Positions 48,040 through 57,343 are shown, numbered from the stretch's first letter. The stretch: DNA of 64,000 bases from an uncultured Bacteroidota bacterium (GCA_903865435.1 CAIPJS010000095.1:33751-97750), one strand, 5' to 3'. The notes: a model not told the origin generated them from the letters alone. Made by a program: numbers and translations.

Positions 48040-48075
48040 AAAAAAGCCTCCTCGAGAAATCGAGGAGGCTTTTTT
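48040..48075. terminator. Terminator between E2 and the metalloprotease gene
   Basis: Perfect 15-bp stem AAAAAAGCCTCCTCG (48040-48054) / CGAGGAGGCTTTTTT (48061-48075), 6-nt loop, A- and T-tracts on both sides; bidirectional between convergent genes. Confidence 0.92.
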
Positions 48076-48127
48076 TGTGAGGTTATTCTTTTAAGTCTTA
48101 ATATAAAATAAGACTTCAATTCATAAA

Positions 48128-50536
48128 CTAATCTACATCACATCCAATGGGTGCACCTGGTGCAATAGTAGTAGGCTTAGGAAGCACAATGTCTTTTGGA
48201 TTTTTAATTCTTTCCAAAGCATAGGTAAACTGCGCTTTATGTGCAATATCTGTTTTTGCTAAAGCTTCTAATTTTGATTTCAATTGTACAATTCGATCAT
48301 TGCAAATACTTCTTACTTCATAATTGGCATCCGTGCTTTGCGCTAGACCCAATAACCAAGTGAGGGTTAGTTGTTGTGTTTGCAATTGAATGCTGCCTTC
48401 TAACCCTGAAGGTATTTTAGTATACCATGTTTTTTCTAAAATAGCATCCAATACTTGGTCCCAACCAAGTGTATTGGCTCTGGCTTTGTTTTGTACCAGT
48501 CTATTGGCTCTTTCCACATTGAATAAAAAGCCCAATTCAAAATCAGCCAATGCTTCTGCAGCAGCCAATGCATCAAAGCTCATGCCTGTTCTTTTTTCAA
48601 ACAATTCACCTACACCATAATACATAGGAGGACGTGGCGGAATCAGCGCTAAAATTCTTTCTGGTATTACCAAAGTATTAGCAGACAAACAGCTTACGGC
48701 AGCATTCAATGCTCTTTGTTGAATTGCATTGGATAAAATAGTAGGTTTGATTTGACTTGCATCACCACGAACACTATAATTATAATTGATGCCACCAATT
48801 AACTTTGTTGTAGCCTCGTATTGATAACGATGATAATTGTATAAAGGAACCAATACATCTTCTAATTTTGCCAATGGGGTACCATTACTGATAGCCGATT
48901 CGCCAAATTGTTCTAATCCTTTTTTTCTAACAGCAATGACTTGTTCTAAACCTGAAACTGCATCAGATTGATTGTCCCATAAATGTGCGTAGGGATGAAA
49001 TCCACTTGCAGCTCTTGCATCTGCATCCGCAATAAACAATAAACCATTTTTAGAATTCTCTGCCAACATATTGTCTAAAGCTGCAGATTCAACATTGGCG
49101 CTTACTTTGCCAAAATCTTGGTAGCCATACAATACGGCACGCTTGTCCCAAGCGCCAATTTCACTGGTATAAGCTTTAGAAAAATCTACCTCCCCTTTTT
49201 CATTCACATAAAAATTAGGATGGGGGTAGTCCATTACCGAGGCACGATCATTGTAACTGGATGCATAATTGTGTTGTAATCCAATGGTATGGCCCACTTC
49301 GTGTGCAGCCAATTGTCTTAACCTTTGCAAAGCAGCGGTCCTCATTTTATCTGTCACAGGTTTGCCATCGATGAAAGGAGAAAGTAAAGCGGTGAATATT
49401 AAATAATCTTGACGTACACGTAAAGAACCTAAGGTAACTTGACCTTTGATGATTTCACCTGTTCTTGGATCAGAAATAGTCGCGCCATAACTCCAACCAC
49501 GTGTAGACCTGTGTACCCAATTGATCATATTGTACCTAATATCCATGGGGTCGGCCGAATCTGGAAGCACTTGTACTTGAAAAGCATTTTTATAACCTGC
49601 TGCTTCAAAAGCTTGATTCCACCATCTTGCTCCATCCAATAATGCAGATCGAATGGGTTCTGGAGTGCCATTATCTAAATAATAAACAATTGGTTTTACA
49701 GGTTCACTTAGTACAGCAGTTGGATCTTTTTTGAAAAGTCGATGTCTATTGATTACCATTTTTTGAATGGGTTCGCTGATATCACTTCCATAATCAAAAT
49801 AACTTGTACCAAAGTAGCCACTTCTGATATCATATTTCCTGGGCGTATAATTATTGTCTGGAAGTTCTACAAAACTATGATGCATTCTTACAGTGAGTGC
49901 TTCTGTAGATGGTGCAATACTTTGAATCAATCTTCCAGCATCACCTCCGCCTACAAAAGTAAGGGTGGCTTCAAATTCTGAATTCTTTGGAAAATTTTTA
50001 GTGTTGTTCATGTACATCGCAGATCTGCCTTCGTTCAAAGTATAGGTACCTTGTTTCATTCTTCTTATTCTATCGGCTACACCATGTGCATCTCTTAAAA
50101 AGAAAGAAGTAGCATCTATTAAAATGGTATTGGCTTCTTCTGCTTCTACAGTAAAACTAAAAAGTATAGATTGTGCGAAAGATTCATTTACTGCTTTCTG
50201 TTCTCTTGGGTCATTGGTTACAGCTCTGTATTCATAATTAGGTTGGGTAAGCAATACTTTTTTACCAACTCTTTGAAAATACACAATTCTAGAATTTCCA
50301 ATTTGACCTCGGTCAAGGCCGATATCATTGGATCCTAGGCCTGCAGGTAAAGAGTTCACATACAAAAAAGGAACATTTAATTTATCAACAGAGATAAATA
50401 TTTTTCCTTGATTTGCATCCCACCAATAATTAAAATAGCCTTTGTGCAATTCCATTGTCTTTGTTTTTTCCGCAATGGGGCTATTTTGTGCTTGTACAAT
50501 CAAAGGGAAACATAAAAGCATTAAAATGATACGCAT
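48128..50536 (-). CDS. Secreted zinc metalloprotease (DUF5117-type, metzincin-like)
   Basis: 802 residues with a signal peptide (about 1-16). After an N-terminal region of DUF5117/5118 type comes a metzincin motif HEVGHTIGLQH near 412 (zinc His triad and catalytic Glu) with a downstream Met-turn-like SVMDYPHP. The C-terminal half is alpha-helical (DUF4953-like). Such proteins are common in Bacteroidota and are inferred to be extracellular or periplasmic proteases. It is convergent with the E2 gene. Confidence 0.9.
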   Translation of the reverse strand: MRIILMLLCFPLIVQAQNSPIAEKTKTMELHKGYFNYWWDANQGKIFISVDKLNVPFLYVNSLPAGLGSNDIGLDRGQIGNSRIVYFQRVGKKVLLTQPNYEYRAVTNDPREQKAVNESFAQSILFSFTVEAEEANTILIDATSFFLRDAHGVADRIRRMKQGTYTLNEGRSAMYMNNTKNFPKNSEFEATLTFVGGGDAGRLIQSIAPSTEALTVRMHHSFVELPDNNYTPRKYDIRSGYFGTSYFDYGSDISEPIQKMVINRHRLFKKDPTAVLSEPVKPIVYYLDNGTPEPIRSALLDGARWWNQAFEAAGYKNAFQVQVLPDSADPMDIRYNMINWVHRSTRGWSYGATISDPRTGEIIKGQVTLGSLRVRQDYLIFTALLSPFIDGKPVTDKMRTAALQRLRQLAAHEVGHTIGLQHNYASSYNDRASVMDYPHPNFYVNEKGEVDFSKAYTSEIGAWDKRAVLYGYQDFGKVSANVESAALDNMLAENSKNGLLFIADADARAASGFHPYAHLWDNQSDAVSGLEQVIAVRKKGLEQFGESAISNGTPLAKLEDVLVPLYNYHRYQYEATTKLIGGINYNYSVRGDASQIKPTILSNAIQQRALNAAVSCLSANTLVIPERILALIPPRPPMYYGVGELFEKRTGMSFDALAAAEALADFELGFLFNVERANRLVQNKARANTLGWDQVLDAILEKTWYTKIPSGLEGSIQLQTQQLTLTWLLGLAQSTDANYEVRSICNDRIVQLKSKLEALAKTDIAHKAQFTYALERIKNPKDIVLPKPTTIAPGAPIGCDVD

Positions 50537-50563
50537 TTTTGTAATTTTAATTTAAAATAAAAA

Positions 50564-50605
50564 AAATCCCGTCTAACCCGAATAAACGGAATCGAAACGG
50601 GATTT
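50564..50605 (-). terminator. Terminator of the lysine-rich repeat gene
   Basis: AAATCCCGT (50564-50572) / ACGGGATTT (50597-50605) with a structured 24-nt loop; followed on the minus strand by a run of Ts. Confidence 0.7.
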
Positions 50606-50624
50606 ATAAAATTCAATGAGCTAA

Positions 50625-51029
50625 CTATGCTGTTGGCGTAGTATTTGGTTCAGTAAAAAGCGTTGCTGCTACTACTGCAACTGCAGGAGCGGCGACTGGC
50701 GCTACTACTTTTTTCTTTGCTAACGCTTTCTTTTTAGGAGCAGCTTTTTTTGCTACTACTTTTTTCTTTGCTACGACTTTCTTTTTAGGAGCAGCTTTTT
50801 TTGCTACTACTTTTTTCTTTGCTACGACTTTCTTTTTAGGTGCTGCTTTTTTTGCTGCAACTTTTTTCTTTGCTACCGCTTTCTTTTTAGGAGCTGCTTT
50901 TTTTGCTACTACTTTTTTCTTAGGGGCTGCTTTTTTAACTGCCGCTTTCTTTTTTGCAACAACTTTCTTTTTAGGAGTTGCTTTTTTAGCAACTACCTTT
51001 TTCTTTGCTACTTTTTTCTTGCTTGCCAT
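50625..51029 (-). CDS. Lysine/alanine-rich histone-H1-like repeat protein
   Basis: 134 residues. About residues 1-105 consist almost only of Lys, Ala, Val and Pro in repeats such as KKVVAKKAAPKK, like the C-terminal tail of eukaryotic H1 and bacterial H1-like proteins. The last ~30 residues are uncharged (Ala/Val, then Thr/Pro). Strong positive charge suggests DNA or RNA binding and nucleoid compaction, which is inference. At DNA level a 51-bp unit (17 residues) is repeated at 50701, 50752 and 50803. A possible -7 box TATATTTC (minus) is at 51061-51068. Confidence 0.85.
   Translation of the reverse strand: MASKKKVAKKKVVAKKATPKKKVVAKKKAAVKKAAPKKKVVAKKAAPKKKAVAKKKVAAKKAAPKKKVVAKKKVVAKKAAPKKKVVAKKKVVAKKAAPKKKALAKKKVVAPVAAPAVAVVAATLFTEPNTTPTA
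50701..50853. repeat. Tandem 51-bp repeat inside the lysine-rich gene
   Basis: Units beginning GCTACTACTT at 50701, 50752 and 50803 are nearly identical over 51 bp, with more diverged units further along to about 50990. The length is a multiple of three, so copy number can change in frame. Confidence 0.85.
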
Positions 51030-51118
51030 GAGGGTTATTTTTAAAGGGTTAATTAATTTAGAAATATAAAATTACATTGTTTTTTTGTAACTAAATTAAA
51101 TGTGTTGATTTTTTATAA

Positions 51119-51130
51119 TAGTTTTGTACC
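51119..51130 (+). promoter_or_regulatory. Predicted leaderless promoter of the CoA-binding protein gene
   Basis: TAGTTTTG (51119-51126), exact TAnnTTTG match, then TACC and the ATG at 51131. Confidence 0.5.
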
Positions 51131-51496
51131 ATGCAAACACCTGTTACTTTAGTAGTTGGCGCAACACCCAATCCAGAACGTTATAGTTTTTTAGCCACTG
51201 CACTTTTAGAAGAAAAAGGCTATGCCGTGTATCCATTTGGTATTAAAAAAGGGTTGATCAATACCACTGCCATTATTAATGAATGGCCCGCACCAGGAAC
51301 CATCGATACCGTTACTTTGTACCTTGGTCCCAATGCACAAACGGAATACTTTGATGCCATTATTGGGCTAGCGCCACGACGAATCATATTTAATCCGGGT
51401 ACTGAAAACCCAATACTGGCTTCACTTGCAGCAGAAAATGGCATTCAAACCATAGAAGCTTGTACTTTGGTCTTGTTGAAGACGGCGCAATACTAA
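51131..51496 (+). CDS. CoA-binding (Rossmann) domain protein
   Basis: 121 residues, a single CoA_binding/YccU-like Rossmann domain with the nucleotide loop VVGATPNPERYSF at 8-20 and conserved YPFGIKKG and RIIFNPGTENP segments. Stand-alone members of this family bind CoA or a related cofactor; no reaction is known. It is divergent from the lysine-rich gene. Confidence 0.88.
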   Translation: MQTPVTLVVGATPNPERYSFLATALLEEKGYAVYPFGIKKGLINTTAIINEWPAPGTIDTVTLYLGPNAQTEYFDAIIGLAPRRIIFNPGTENPILASLAAENGIQTIEACTLVLLKTAQY

Positions 51497-51523
51497 AAAC
51501 CAATTTTTTTTCAATTGTAGTCG

Positions 51524-53098
51524 CTAATTTTTGAACTGACCCCAGCTAGATCTGTCTAAATTTCTATACTGAATGGCTTCGCTTAGATGATGTATCTCAA
51601 TATTTTGACTTCCCTCTAAATCGGCAATACTTCTGCTTACTTTAAGAATTCGATCAAAGGCCCTTGCGCTTAGTTGAAATTTTTCCATTGCATTTTTTAA
51701 CAAGGATTCTGCAGATGGTCCAATACTACAATATTTATTAAGCTGCTCCTTGTTCATTTGGGCATTGGTAAAGACCCCATTTTCTAATTCAAATCTTTGA
51801 AATTGCATTCTTCTTGCATTTTCTACCCTTTTTGCAATAATTGCTGAGGAATCGCTCAAGTTACCCCCTCTTAGTTCTTCGTAAAGCACGGGTGCCACTT
51901 CAACTTGCAAGTCAATTCTATCTAATAAAGGTCCCGATATTTTATGCATGTATTTTTGAATGCTGCTTGGACTACATTGACATTCTTTTTGGGGATGGTT
52001 GTAAAAACCACAAGGGCAGGGGTTCATGGAGGCCAATAACATAAATCTAGCTGGAAAATGGACGGTCATTTTTGCTCTTGAAATGGAAACCATGCCTTCT
52101 TCCATAGGTTGCCTTAATACTTCAAGTACGGATCTATTGAATTCCGGCAGCTCGTCTAAAAACAACACGCCGTTGTGAGCTAAAGAAATTTCACCTGGTT
52201 GAGGATAAGATCCGCCCCCAATCATGGCAATGGCTGATAAGGTATGATGAGGCTGCCTAAATGGCCTTTGCCTAAGTAATTGATTGTTTAAAACAAGCTT
52301 GCCACTCACACTATGTATTTTACTTGTTTCAAGGGCTTCTATTTTACTTAAAGGAGGTAAAATGGAAACAATACTTTTAGCCAACATGGTTTTCCCCGCA
52401 CCTGGTGGCCCAATCATAATGATATTGTGTCCTCCAGCACTTGCTACTTCTAATGCTCTTTTGCAATACCATTGACCTTTCACATCTGCAAAATCGGGGA
52501 TGTTTTGAGTGAATAAATTTGTTGAATTTAATTTAGACACCATTGCATGGGGATGAAAAGATTTTGAATCTATGGGGCAGGTATATAAAGGGTCTTTTAA
52601 AAATGAAATCACTTGATGAAGGTGATCAAATGCAAAAACAGGTAAATGATCCACCATGGATGCTTCTGCTTTATTTGCAGTGGGCAAAATAATACCCGCA
52701 AAACCTTCTTCCTTTGCTTGCATGGCCATTGCCAAAACACCTTTGATGGGATGTAAGCTTCCATCTAAACCTAGCTCACCCATGATTAAATAATCTTCTA
52801 AAGCACTAACAGCTTGTAATTGTTCAGAAGCAGCCAGTATGCCAATAGCAATGGGTAAGTCAAAAGCGGCACCTGTTTTTTTTAAATCGGCTGGAGATAG
52901 ATTAATCACCAATTTAGTTCTGGGCATATGGAAGCCATTGGCTTTAATGGCGCTTTCGGTTCGGTCTAAACTTTCTTTAATGGCATTATCAGGTAGGCCA
53001 ACAATACAATAACCCTGACCCATACTTACGTTTACTTCAAGGGTAATGGTAATGGCGTCAATACCCAATAAGGCACTGCCTTTTATTTTAACAAGCAT
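51524..53098 (-). CDS. comM: YifB/ComM-family AAA+ ATPase (Mg-chelatase-like)
   Basis: 524 residues. The N-terminal ChlI/Lon-protease-like domain (about 1-170) is followed by an AAA+ module with Walker A GPPGAGKTML near 227, Walker B LFLDELPEF, and an intervening Cys cluster (CPCG...C.C) near 360. The C-terminal Mg_chelatase domain ends the protein. ComM is a hexameric helicase promoting branch migration during natural transformation in other bacteria; here that role is inferred. It is 47 bp downstream of the MutS-like gene. Confidence 0.94.
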   Translation of the reverse strand: MLVKIKGSALLGIDAITITLEVNVSMGQGYCIVGLPDNAIKESLDRTESAIKANGFHMPRTKLVINLSPADLKKTGAAFDLPIAIGILAASEQLQAVSALEDYLIMGELGLDGSLHPIKGVLAMAMQAKEEGFAGIILPTANKAEASMVDHLPVFAFDHLHQVISFLKDPLYTCPIDSKSFHPHAMVSKLNSTNLFTQNIPDFADVKGQWYCKRALEVASAGGHNIIMIGPPGAGKTMLAKSIVSILPPLSKIEALETSKIHSVSGKLVLNNQLLRQRPFRQPHHTLSAIAMIGGGSYPQPGEISLAHNGVLFLDELPEFNRSVLEVLRQPMEEGMVSISRAKMTVHFPARFMLLASMNPCPCGFYNHPQKECQCSPSSIQKYMHKISGPLLDRIDLQVEVAPVLYEELRGGNLSDSSAIIAKRVENARRMQFQRFELENGVFTNAQMNKEQLNKYCSIGPSAESLLKNAMEKFQLSARAFDRILKVSRSIADLEGSQNIEIHHLSEAIQYRNLDRSSWGQFKN

Positions 53099-53145
53099 TT
53101 TTTTTGCTTGTAATTTAAATGAAGATGGAATGATTGGGCAAAGTA

Positions 53146-54474
53146 TTAATACTTGATTTTATGCATCTTTTCTAAGAGGTCTACCACGCCCTCTCTTTCT
53201 AAAATCAAATAACCCAATCGGTCATGGCTAACGCCTTGTTTTAATTGGTAATGAAAAATAAGTTCTTTTTGATGTACTTCGGTTTCAAAATAACTAAACA
53301 AAATGTTCTTATATTTTTTTAACCCTTCACTAATTTCATATAAATGCGTGGAAATAATAAACAAACTATTATTTAAATTTTGCAAGCCCTCAATCACAGC
53401 AGTACTGCATTTCATCGCATCTTGAATATTGGTACCTTTAAACAGTTCATCTATCAAAACAAAATATTTTTTCCCATCTATAATTTTTTCAATCGTATTT
53501 TTTACACGGTGCACTTCGTTAAAAAAATAGCTTTCTCCTTTGACTACATTGTCTGCAATGGTTAAATTGGTAATCAATCCATCAAATAAGGAGAGGCTTA
53601 ATTTTTTAGCAGGCACACCCATCCCCACATGGGCTAAATAAATAACAATACCGATGGTTTTAATAAAAGTACTCTTGCCCGCCATATTGGCGCCAGTCAA
53701 AAATAGTAGATTGCTATTTTGTGTCAAGGAAATGGCATTGTCAATAGGATTATTTACCAATGGATGAATGGCGCCTTCTACTTCAAAAAAAGAATTGGCT
53801 TCATCTAACCAATTAGGAAAAACAAATTGATATTGACTTACCGCTTCTGCCATACTGTAATAGGCGTCTAACTCATAAAAGCTATTTAGTAAATGACGCG
53901 TATTGTTTTTGTATTGATAAAAGAAAAAATAACATAGCGACAATAATTCTTGCGGGTTGTCTACTTTTGGTTTTTTGGGCAGCTGCGCTAAGCTAGGATG
54001 GCTGGTATATTTTTGAATGTCCTGTACCAAATTCTGAATGGGTTGATTTTGTTTTTCTTTTTCAAAAACGGCTACCCAAGCTTGTAAATTTTGATAAAAA
54101 ATAATCAAATGCTCTAAGGAGTAACTTAATAAAGAGTAATCTGAAGCATGCATATACCTATACCAATAAGCCCCTGGTAAACTAATTTGTGCAGGGATAC
54201 TTTTAAAACTAGTTTCAAAAAACTTTTCAATCACTAAGGTACTTCCATTGGTAATGCTCATGGAACGAACAAAATCAATCTCTTTAATAAATAGCGCTAT
54301 GGCATTTTGTCTTTGCTCAATGGAATTGATGGAGGCTAATGGGCTGAGTATAAACTGGTCTAATTTTTCTTTGCCACCATTGGTTCTACAAAAATTAAGA
54401 TGGGTAATTAAGCCATTGCTGCCTTCTGAATCAAATAGCCCAAGGTCTTGTAAGGTAATTTTATCAACTTGCAT
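53146..54474 (-). CDS. Short MutS-family ATPase lacking mismatch-recognition domain
   Basis: 442 residues. The N-terminal ~230 form a helical MutS core/lever-like region, then the MutS ATPase domain with Walker A GANMAGKST at 261-269, a Walker B-like VLIDELFKGTN and a following STH. Domains I and II of canonical MutS (mismatch binding, connector) are absent. The protein starts directly at a domain III-like region. It is a MutS relative of unknown role. It begins 15 bp after pyrC and precedes comM. Confidence 0.88.
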   Translation of the reverse strand: MQVDKITLQDLGLFDSEGSNGLITHLNFCRTNGGKEKLDQFILSPLASINSIEQRQNAIALFIKEIDFVRSMSITNGSTLVIEKFFETSFKSIPAQISLPGAYWYRYMHASDYSLLSYSLEHLIIFYQNLQAWVAVFEKEKQNQPIQNLVQDIQKYTSHPSLAQLPKKPKVDNPQELLSLCYFFFYQYKNNTRHLLNSFYELDAYYSMAEAVSQYQFVFPNWLDEANSFFEVEGAIHPLVNNPIDNAISLTQNSNLLFLTGANMAGKSTFIKTIGIVIYLAHVGMGVPAKKLSLSLFDGLITNLTIADNVVKGESYFFNEVHRVKNTIEKIIDGKKYFVLIDELFKGTNIQDAMKCSTAVIEGLQNLNNSLFIISTHLYEISEGLKKYKNILFSYFETEVHQKELIFHYQLKQGVSHDRLGYLILEREGVVDLLEKMHKIKY

Positions 54475-54489
54475 AAGACAATTTACAAA

Positions 54490-55830
54490 TTAAGCTCTGG
54501 TAAACTGCAAACGTTGCCCTTTTTCTGCCTCATTAAAAACACCTTCATGATAAGCAAGATGACCACTTACAAAAGTACTACGCACTTGATAAGGGAAGGT
54601 CATGCCTTCTAGGGGGCTCCAGCCACAATGGTATAAAATATTTTCTTTGCTTACGGTGTAGGGTATTTCTTTTACTAATACTAAGTCGGCATGGTAACCT
54701 TCTCTAATAAATCCGCGGTCTTTTATTTGAAAACAGGTGGCTACGGCATGACTCATTTTTTCGACCATTTTTTCCATACTTAATTTACCTTCTTTTACAT
54801 AATTCAACATGAGTAGCAAAGGATGTTGAACCAAAGGCAGGCCTGCATGCGCATGGGCGTATGTTTCTTGCTTTTCGGCCAAAGTATGAGGGGCATGATC
54901 GGTAGCAATCACATCCAATTGATCATTCAATAAACCTTGCCATAAGGCTGCTTTGTGTGCTGGACTTTTGATAGCAGGATTGCATTTGATTAAATTGCCT
55001 AAGCGTGCATAATCATCCGATGTAAAATGTAAATGATGTACACAAACTTCTGCTGTGATTCTTTTATCCGCCAAGGGTCTTAAATTAGAAAACAATTGTA
55101 ATTCTTTTGCAGTGCTGATGTGTAAGATATGCAAGCGTGCATCAAATTTTTGTGCCAATTGAATGGCTTTGAAGGAAGATTCAAAACAAACCTCTTCGTT
55201 TCTGATGATGGGATGATCCGAAGCTTCTAGTATAGGTTTGATGGCTTCTAATGCTGCTTTATTTTTTTTAATCAAGCTTTCTTCTTCACAATGGGTAGCG
55301 ATTAAAAGTTCCGCCCCGCCAAAAATCTTTTCTAAAACCAATGGGTTGTCTACTAATAAATTGCCCGTAGAAGAGCCCATAAATATTTTAATGCCACAGA
55401 CCTCATTTTTTTTATCATTGGTTTTTAAAACCTCTTCCCAATTGTCTTGAGAAGTGCCCATGTAAAAGGAATAATTGGCCAAAGAGGTATTAGCACCAAT
55501 TTTGTATTTATCTTCTAATAAAGTTTGTGTAAAAACAGGAGGTTGGGTATTGGGCATTTCCATAAAACTAGTTACACCCCCTGCTACAGCGGCTTTGGCC
55601 TCACTGTAGATATTGGCTTTATGTGTTAAGCCAGGTTCTCTAAAATGCACTTGATCGTCAATGACACCCGGTAGTAAAAATTGGTTTTCTCCGTTCATCT
55701 CAATAACTGCTTCTTGTGCATTTATTTGATTGGCTATTTTTTCTATGCGACCATTTTTGATCAGAACATCGCCCTGAATGGTTTTACCTTCATTAACAAT
55801 ATTTGTATTTTTAATTAAGTAAGTATGCAT
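54490..55830 (-). CDS. pyrC: Dihydroorotase (class I type)
   Basis: Third pyrimidine step, cyclising carbamoyl-aspartate. It is 446 residues of the amidohydrolase superfamily. The first metal motif, normally HxH, reads DDQVHFREPG, so Q60 replaces the first His and H62 is kept. The remaining features are present: EMPNTQPP, a THCEEE His, an HILHIS His and the catalytic ATDHAPH near 305. I recall this variant in other Bacteroidota dihydroorotases but cannot verify it here. It lies in a minus-strand run porT-pyrC-mutS-like-comM with gaps of 5-47 bp. Confidence 0.93.
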   Translation of the reverse strand: MHTYLIKNTNIVNEGKTIQGDVLIKNGRIEKIANQINAQEAVIEMNGENQFLLPGVIDDQVHFREPGLTHKANIYSEAKAAVAGGVTSFMEMPNTQPPVFTQTLLEDKYKIGANTSLANYSFYMGTSQDNWEEVLKTNDKKNEVCGIKIFMGSSTGNLLVDNPLVLEKIFGGAELLIATHCEEESLIKKNKAALEAIKPILEASDHPIIRNEEVCFESSFKAIQLAQKFDARLHILHISTAKELQLFSNLRPLADKRITAEVCVHHLHFTSDDYARLGNLIKCNPAIKSPAHKAALWQGLLNDQLDVIATDHAPHTLAEKQETYAHAHAGLPLVQHPLLLMLNYVKEGKLSMEKMVEKMSHAVATCFQIKDRGFIREGYHADLVLVKEIPYTVSKENILYHCGWSPLEGMTFPYQVRSTFVSGHLAYHEGVFNEAEKGQRLQFTRA

Positions 55831-55835
55831 TGTTT

Positions 55836-56627
55836 TTAATTTTTCAAGAAGAAAGATTCTCCTTCCACATGAATGGTAAAATAAACAAAATTAGAAGTCA
55901 TCTTATCTAAGCTGTTTAAAAGTATAGTGGGCGCAGCATTAGGATTGCGCATATCTCTTAGTCCATAACTAAATTTAATCTCAGGAGAGATGGTGGCATA
56001 AGGAAAATAAAAACTAATTCCCAATCCAGCTTCATAGCCAAAGTCTGCGGCGTTTAATAAATTGGGGTATGATTTTGTTTGAAGAATGCCGTTCAATGAA
56101 ACGCCTTTACCTTCTTTGCTTGAAGAAAAATCATAATCATATTTCATGCCAACAAAAACGTAATGACGCATAAATTCTGGCTGCTTAAAAAAATTATATC
56201 GGTCCGATTCTAATTTTAAAGCAATGGGTAAATTAACAATCGTAGAAGCTACGTTCATTTTATATTTATCCGTTGTATTTGGAAATTCGGTAAAGTTAAA
56301 AATATCTTTGGTTCCTGATATTAGAATGTTGGGGTTCACCCTAAGTAAAAAATGGCTGTTCAGTCTTAGCGTTCCACTCAATCCCATAATGAGTGCATTA
56401 TTAAAAACAGGAGAGATCCAATTGGTCTGACCTGCTGTTGGATGGATAAAAGCAGTGCCTCTTTCAAAATTCATGTAACCACTGCTAATACCAATATTCA
56501 ATCCAAGCGTTATGGGTTTCTCGTCTTGATAAGGACGATTGACATCAATGGTTTGAGCCTGTATAGCAAAAACTGTGCTTAACAAAATAACCAATAATAT
56601 TATTTGCTTCCGCAATAAATACTGCAT
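55836..56627 (-). CDS. porT: PorT-like protein (type IX secretion/gliding)
   Basis: 263 residues. The signal peptide is about 1-24, followed by a beta-rich sequence with Gly/aromatic patterns typical of a small outer-membrane barrel of the PorT family. The first 28 bp overlap the end of ubiE. The ubiE-porT neighbourhood is one I know from Bacteroidota. PorT/SprT is needed for T9SS function in Porphyromonas and Flavobacterium; the assignment rests on similarity in layout and context more than on a catalytic motif. Confidence 0.8.
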   Translation of the reverse strand: MQYLLRKQIILLVILLSTVFAIQAQTIDVNRPYQDEKPITLGLNIGISSGYMNFERGTAFIHPTAGQTNWISPVFNNALIMGLSGTLRLNSHFLLRVNPNILISGTKDIFNFTEFPNTTDKYKMNVASTIVNLPIALKLESDRYNFFKQPEFMRHYVFVGMKYDYDFSSSKEGKGVSLNGILQTKSYPNLLNAADFGYEAGLGISFYFPYATISPEIKFSYGLRDMRNPNAAPTILLNSLDKMTSNFVYFTIHVEGESFFLKN

Positions 56628-57343
56628 ATGCCTAAACTTAATTTTTGTTGAGTAACATTTTTAAATCCTGCTTCCTCTAATATAGTCAAAAAAGCAGCAC
56701 CTTCTGGAAATGCGATCACACTTTCATTTAGATAAGTGTAGGCTGCTTTATTGCCCGAAAATAATTTACCAATAGTAGGGGTCACCCATTTCATATAAAT
56801 AGTATATATGGGTTTGAACCAAAAGCTGGTGGGTTGAGAAAATTCTAAAATAACCAATTTGCTTTCTGGAAGCAGCACGCGATTTATTTCTTTTAATCCC
56901 AAAGTTAAATTGGCAAAATTGCGCACCCCAAAAGCCACCATGGCTCCATCAAATGTGGAAGCTTCAAAAGGAATAGCGGTACTATCTCCTAAGCTTAATT
57001 TAATTTTATGGGCAAGTCCTTTTTGCTCAATTTTAATTCTACCATATTGCATCATGCCTTCTGAAATATCAATGCCTGTAATTTCTGTTGGTTGAATTTG
57101 CTTATAAGCCATTAAAGCCATATCGGCAGTGCCGGTGGCAATATCCAATAGATGGTTTATTTTTTTATCATTCAAATAAGCAATAGCTTTTTTGCGCCAG
57201 CCTTGATCAATACCCAAACTTAAAAATCGGTTCAAGAAATCATATCTTTTAGCAATTGAATCAAACATGCTGGCAACCTGCTCTTTTTTTTCGGCATTAC
57301 TTTGGCTATAGGGAACTACTTTATCGTGTGCAAATTGACTCAT
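56600..57343 (-). CDS. ubiE: Demethylmenaquinone methyltransferase
   Basis: SAM-dependent C-methylation in menaquinone synthesis. It is 247 residues from ATG 57343. The longer in-frame start at 57427 would overlap the divergent rsgA and its residues are not UbiE-like. It shows FLSLGIDQGWRKK, SAM motif LLDIATGTADMA, GIDISEGMMQ and VAFGVRNFANL. The ATG is preceded by a perfect -7 box at four bases. Confidence 0.96.
   Translation of the reverse strand: MSQFAHDKVVPYSQSNAEKKEQVASMFDSIAKRYDFLNRFLSLGIDQGWRKKAIAYLNDKKINHLLDIATGTADMALMAYKQIQPTEITGIDISEGMMQYGRIKIEQKGLAHKIKLSLGDSTAIPFEASTFDGAMVAFGVRNFANLTLGLKEINRVLLPESKLVILEFSQPTSFWFKPIYTIYMKWVTPTIGKLFSGNKAAYTYLNESVIAFPEGAAFLTILEEAGFKNVTQQKLSLGICSIYCGSK

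Noticed and set aside
50690..50990. Regular repeats resembling a CRISPR or satellite array
   Set aside because: The 51-bp units are in frame, contiguous without unique spacers, and encode the Lys-rich repeats of an intact ORF.
53146..54474. MutS-like gene as part of an anti-phage defence island
   Set aside because: Neighbours are housekeeping (pyrC, comM, porT, ubiE) and no nuclease, methylase or mobile gene is present.
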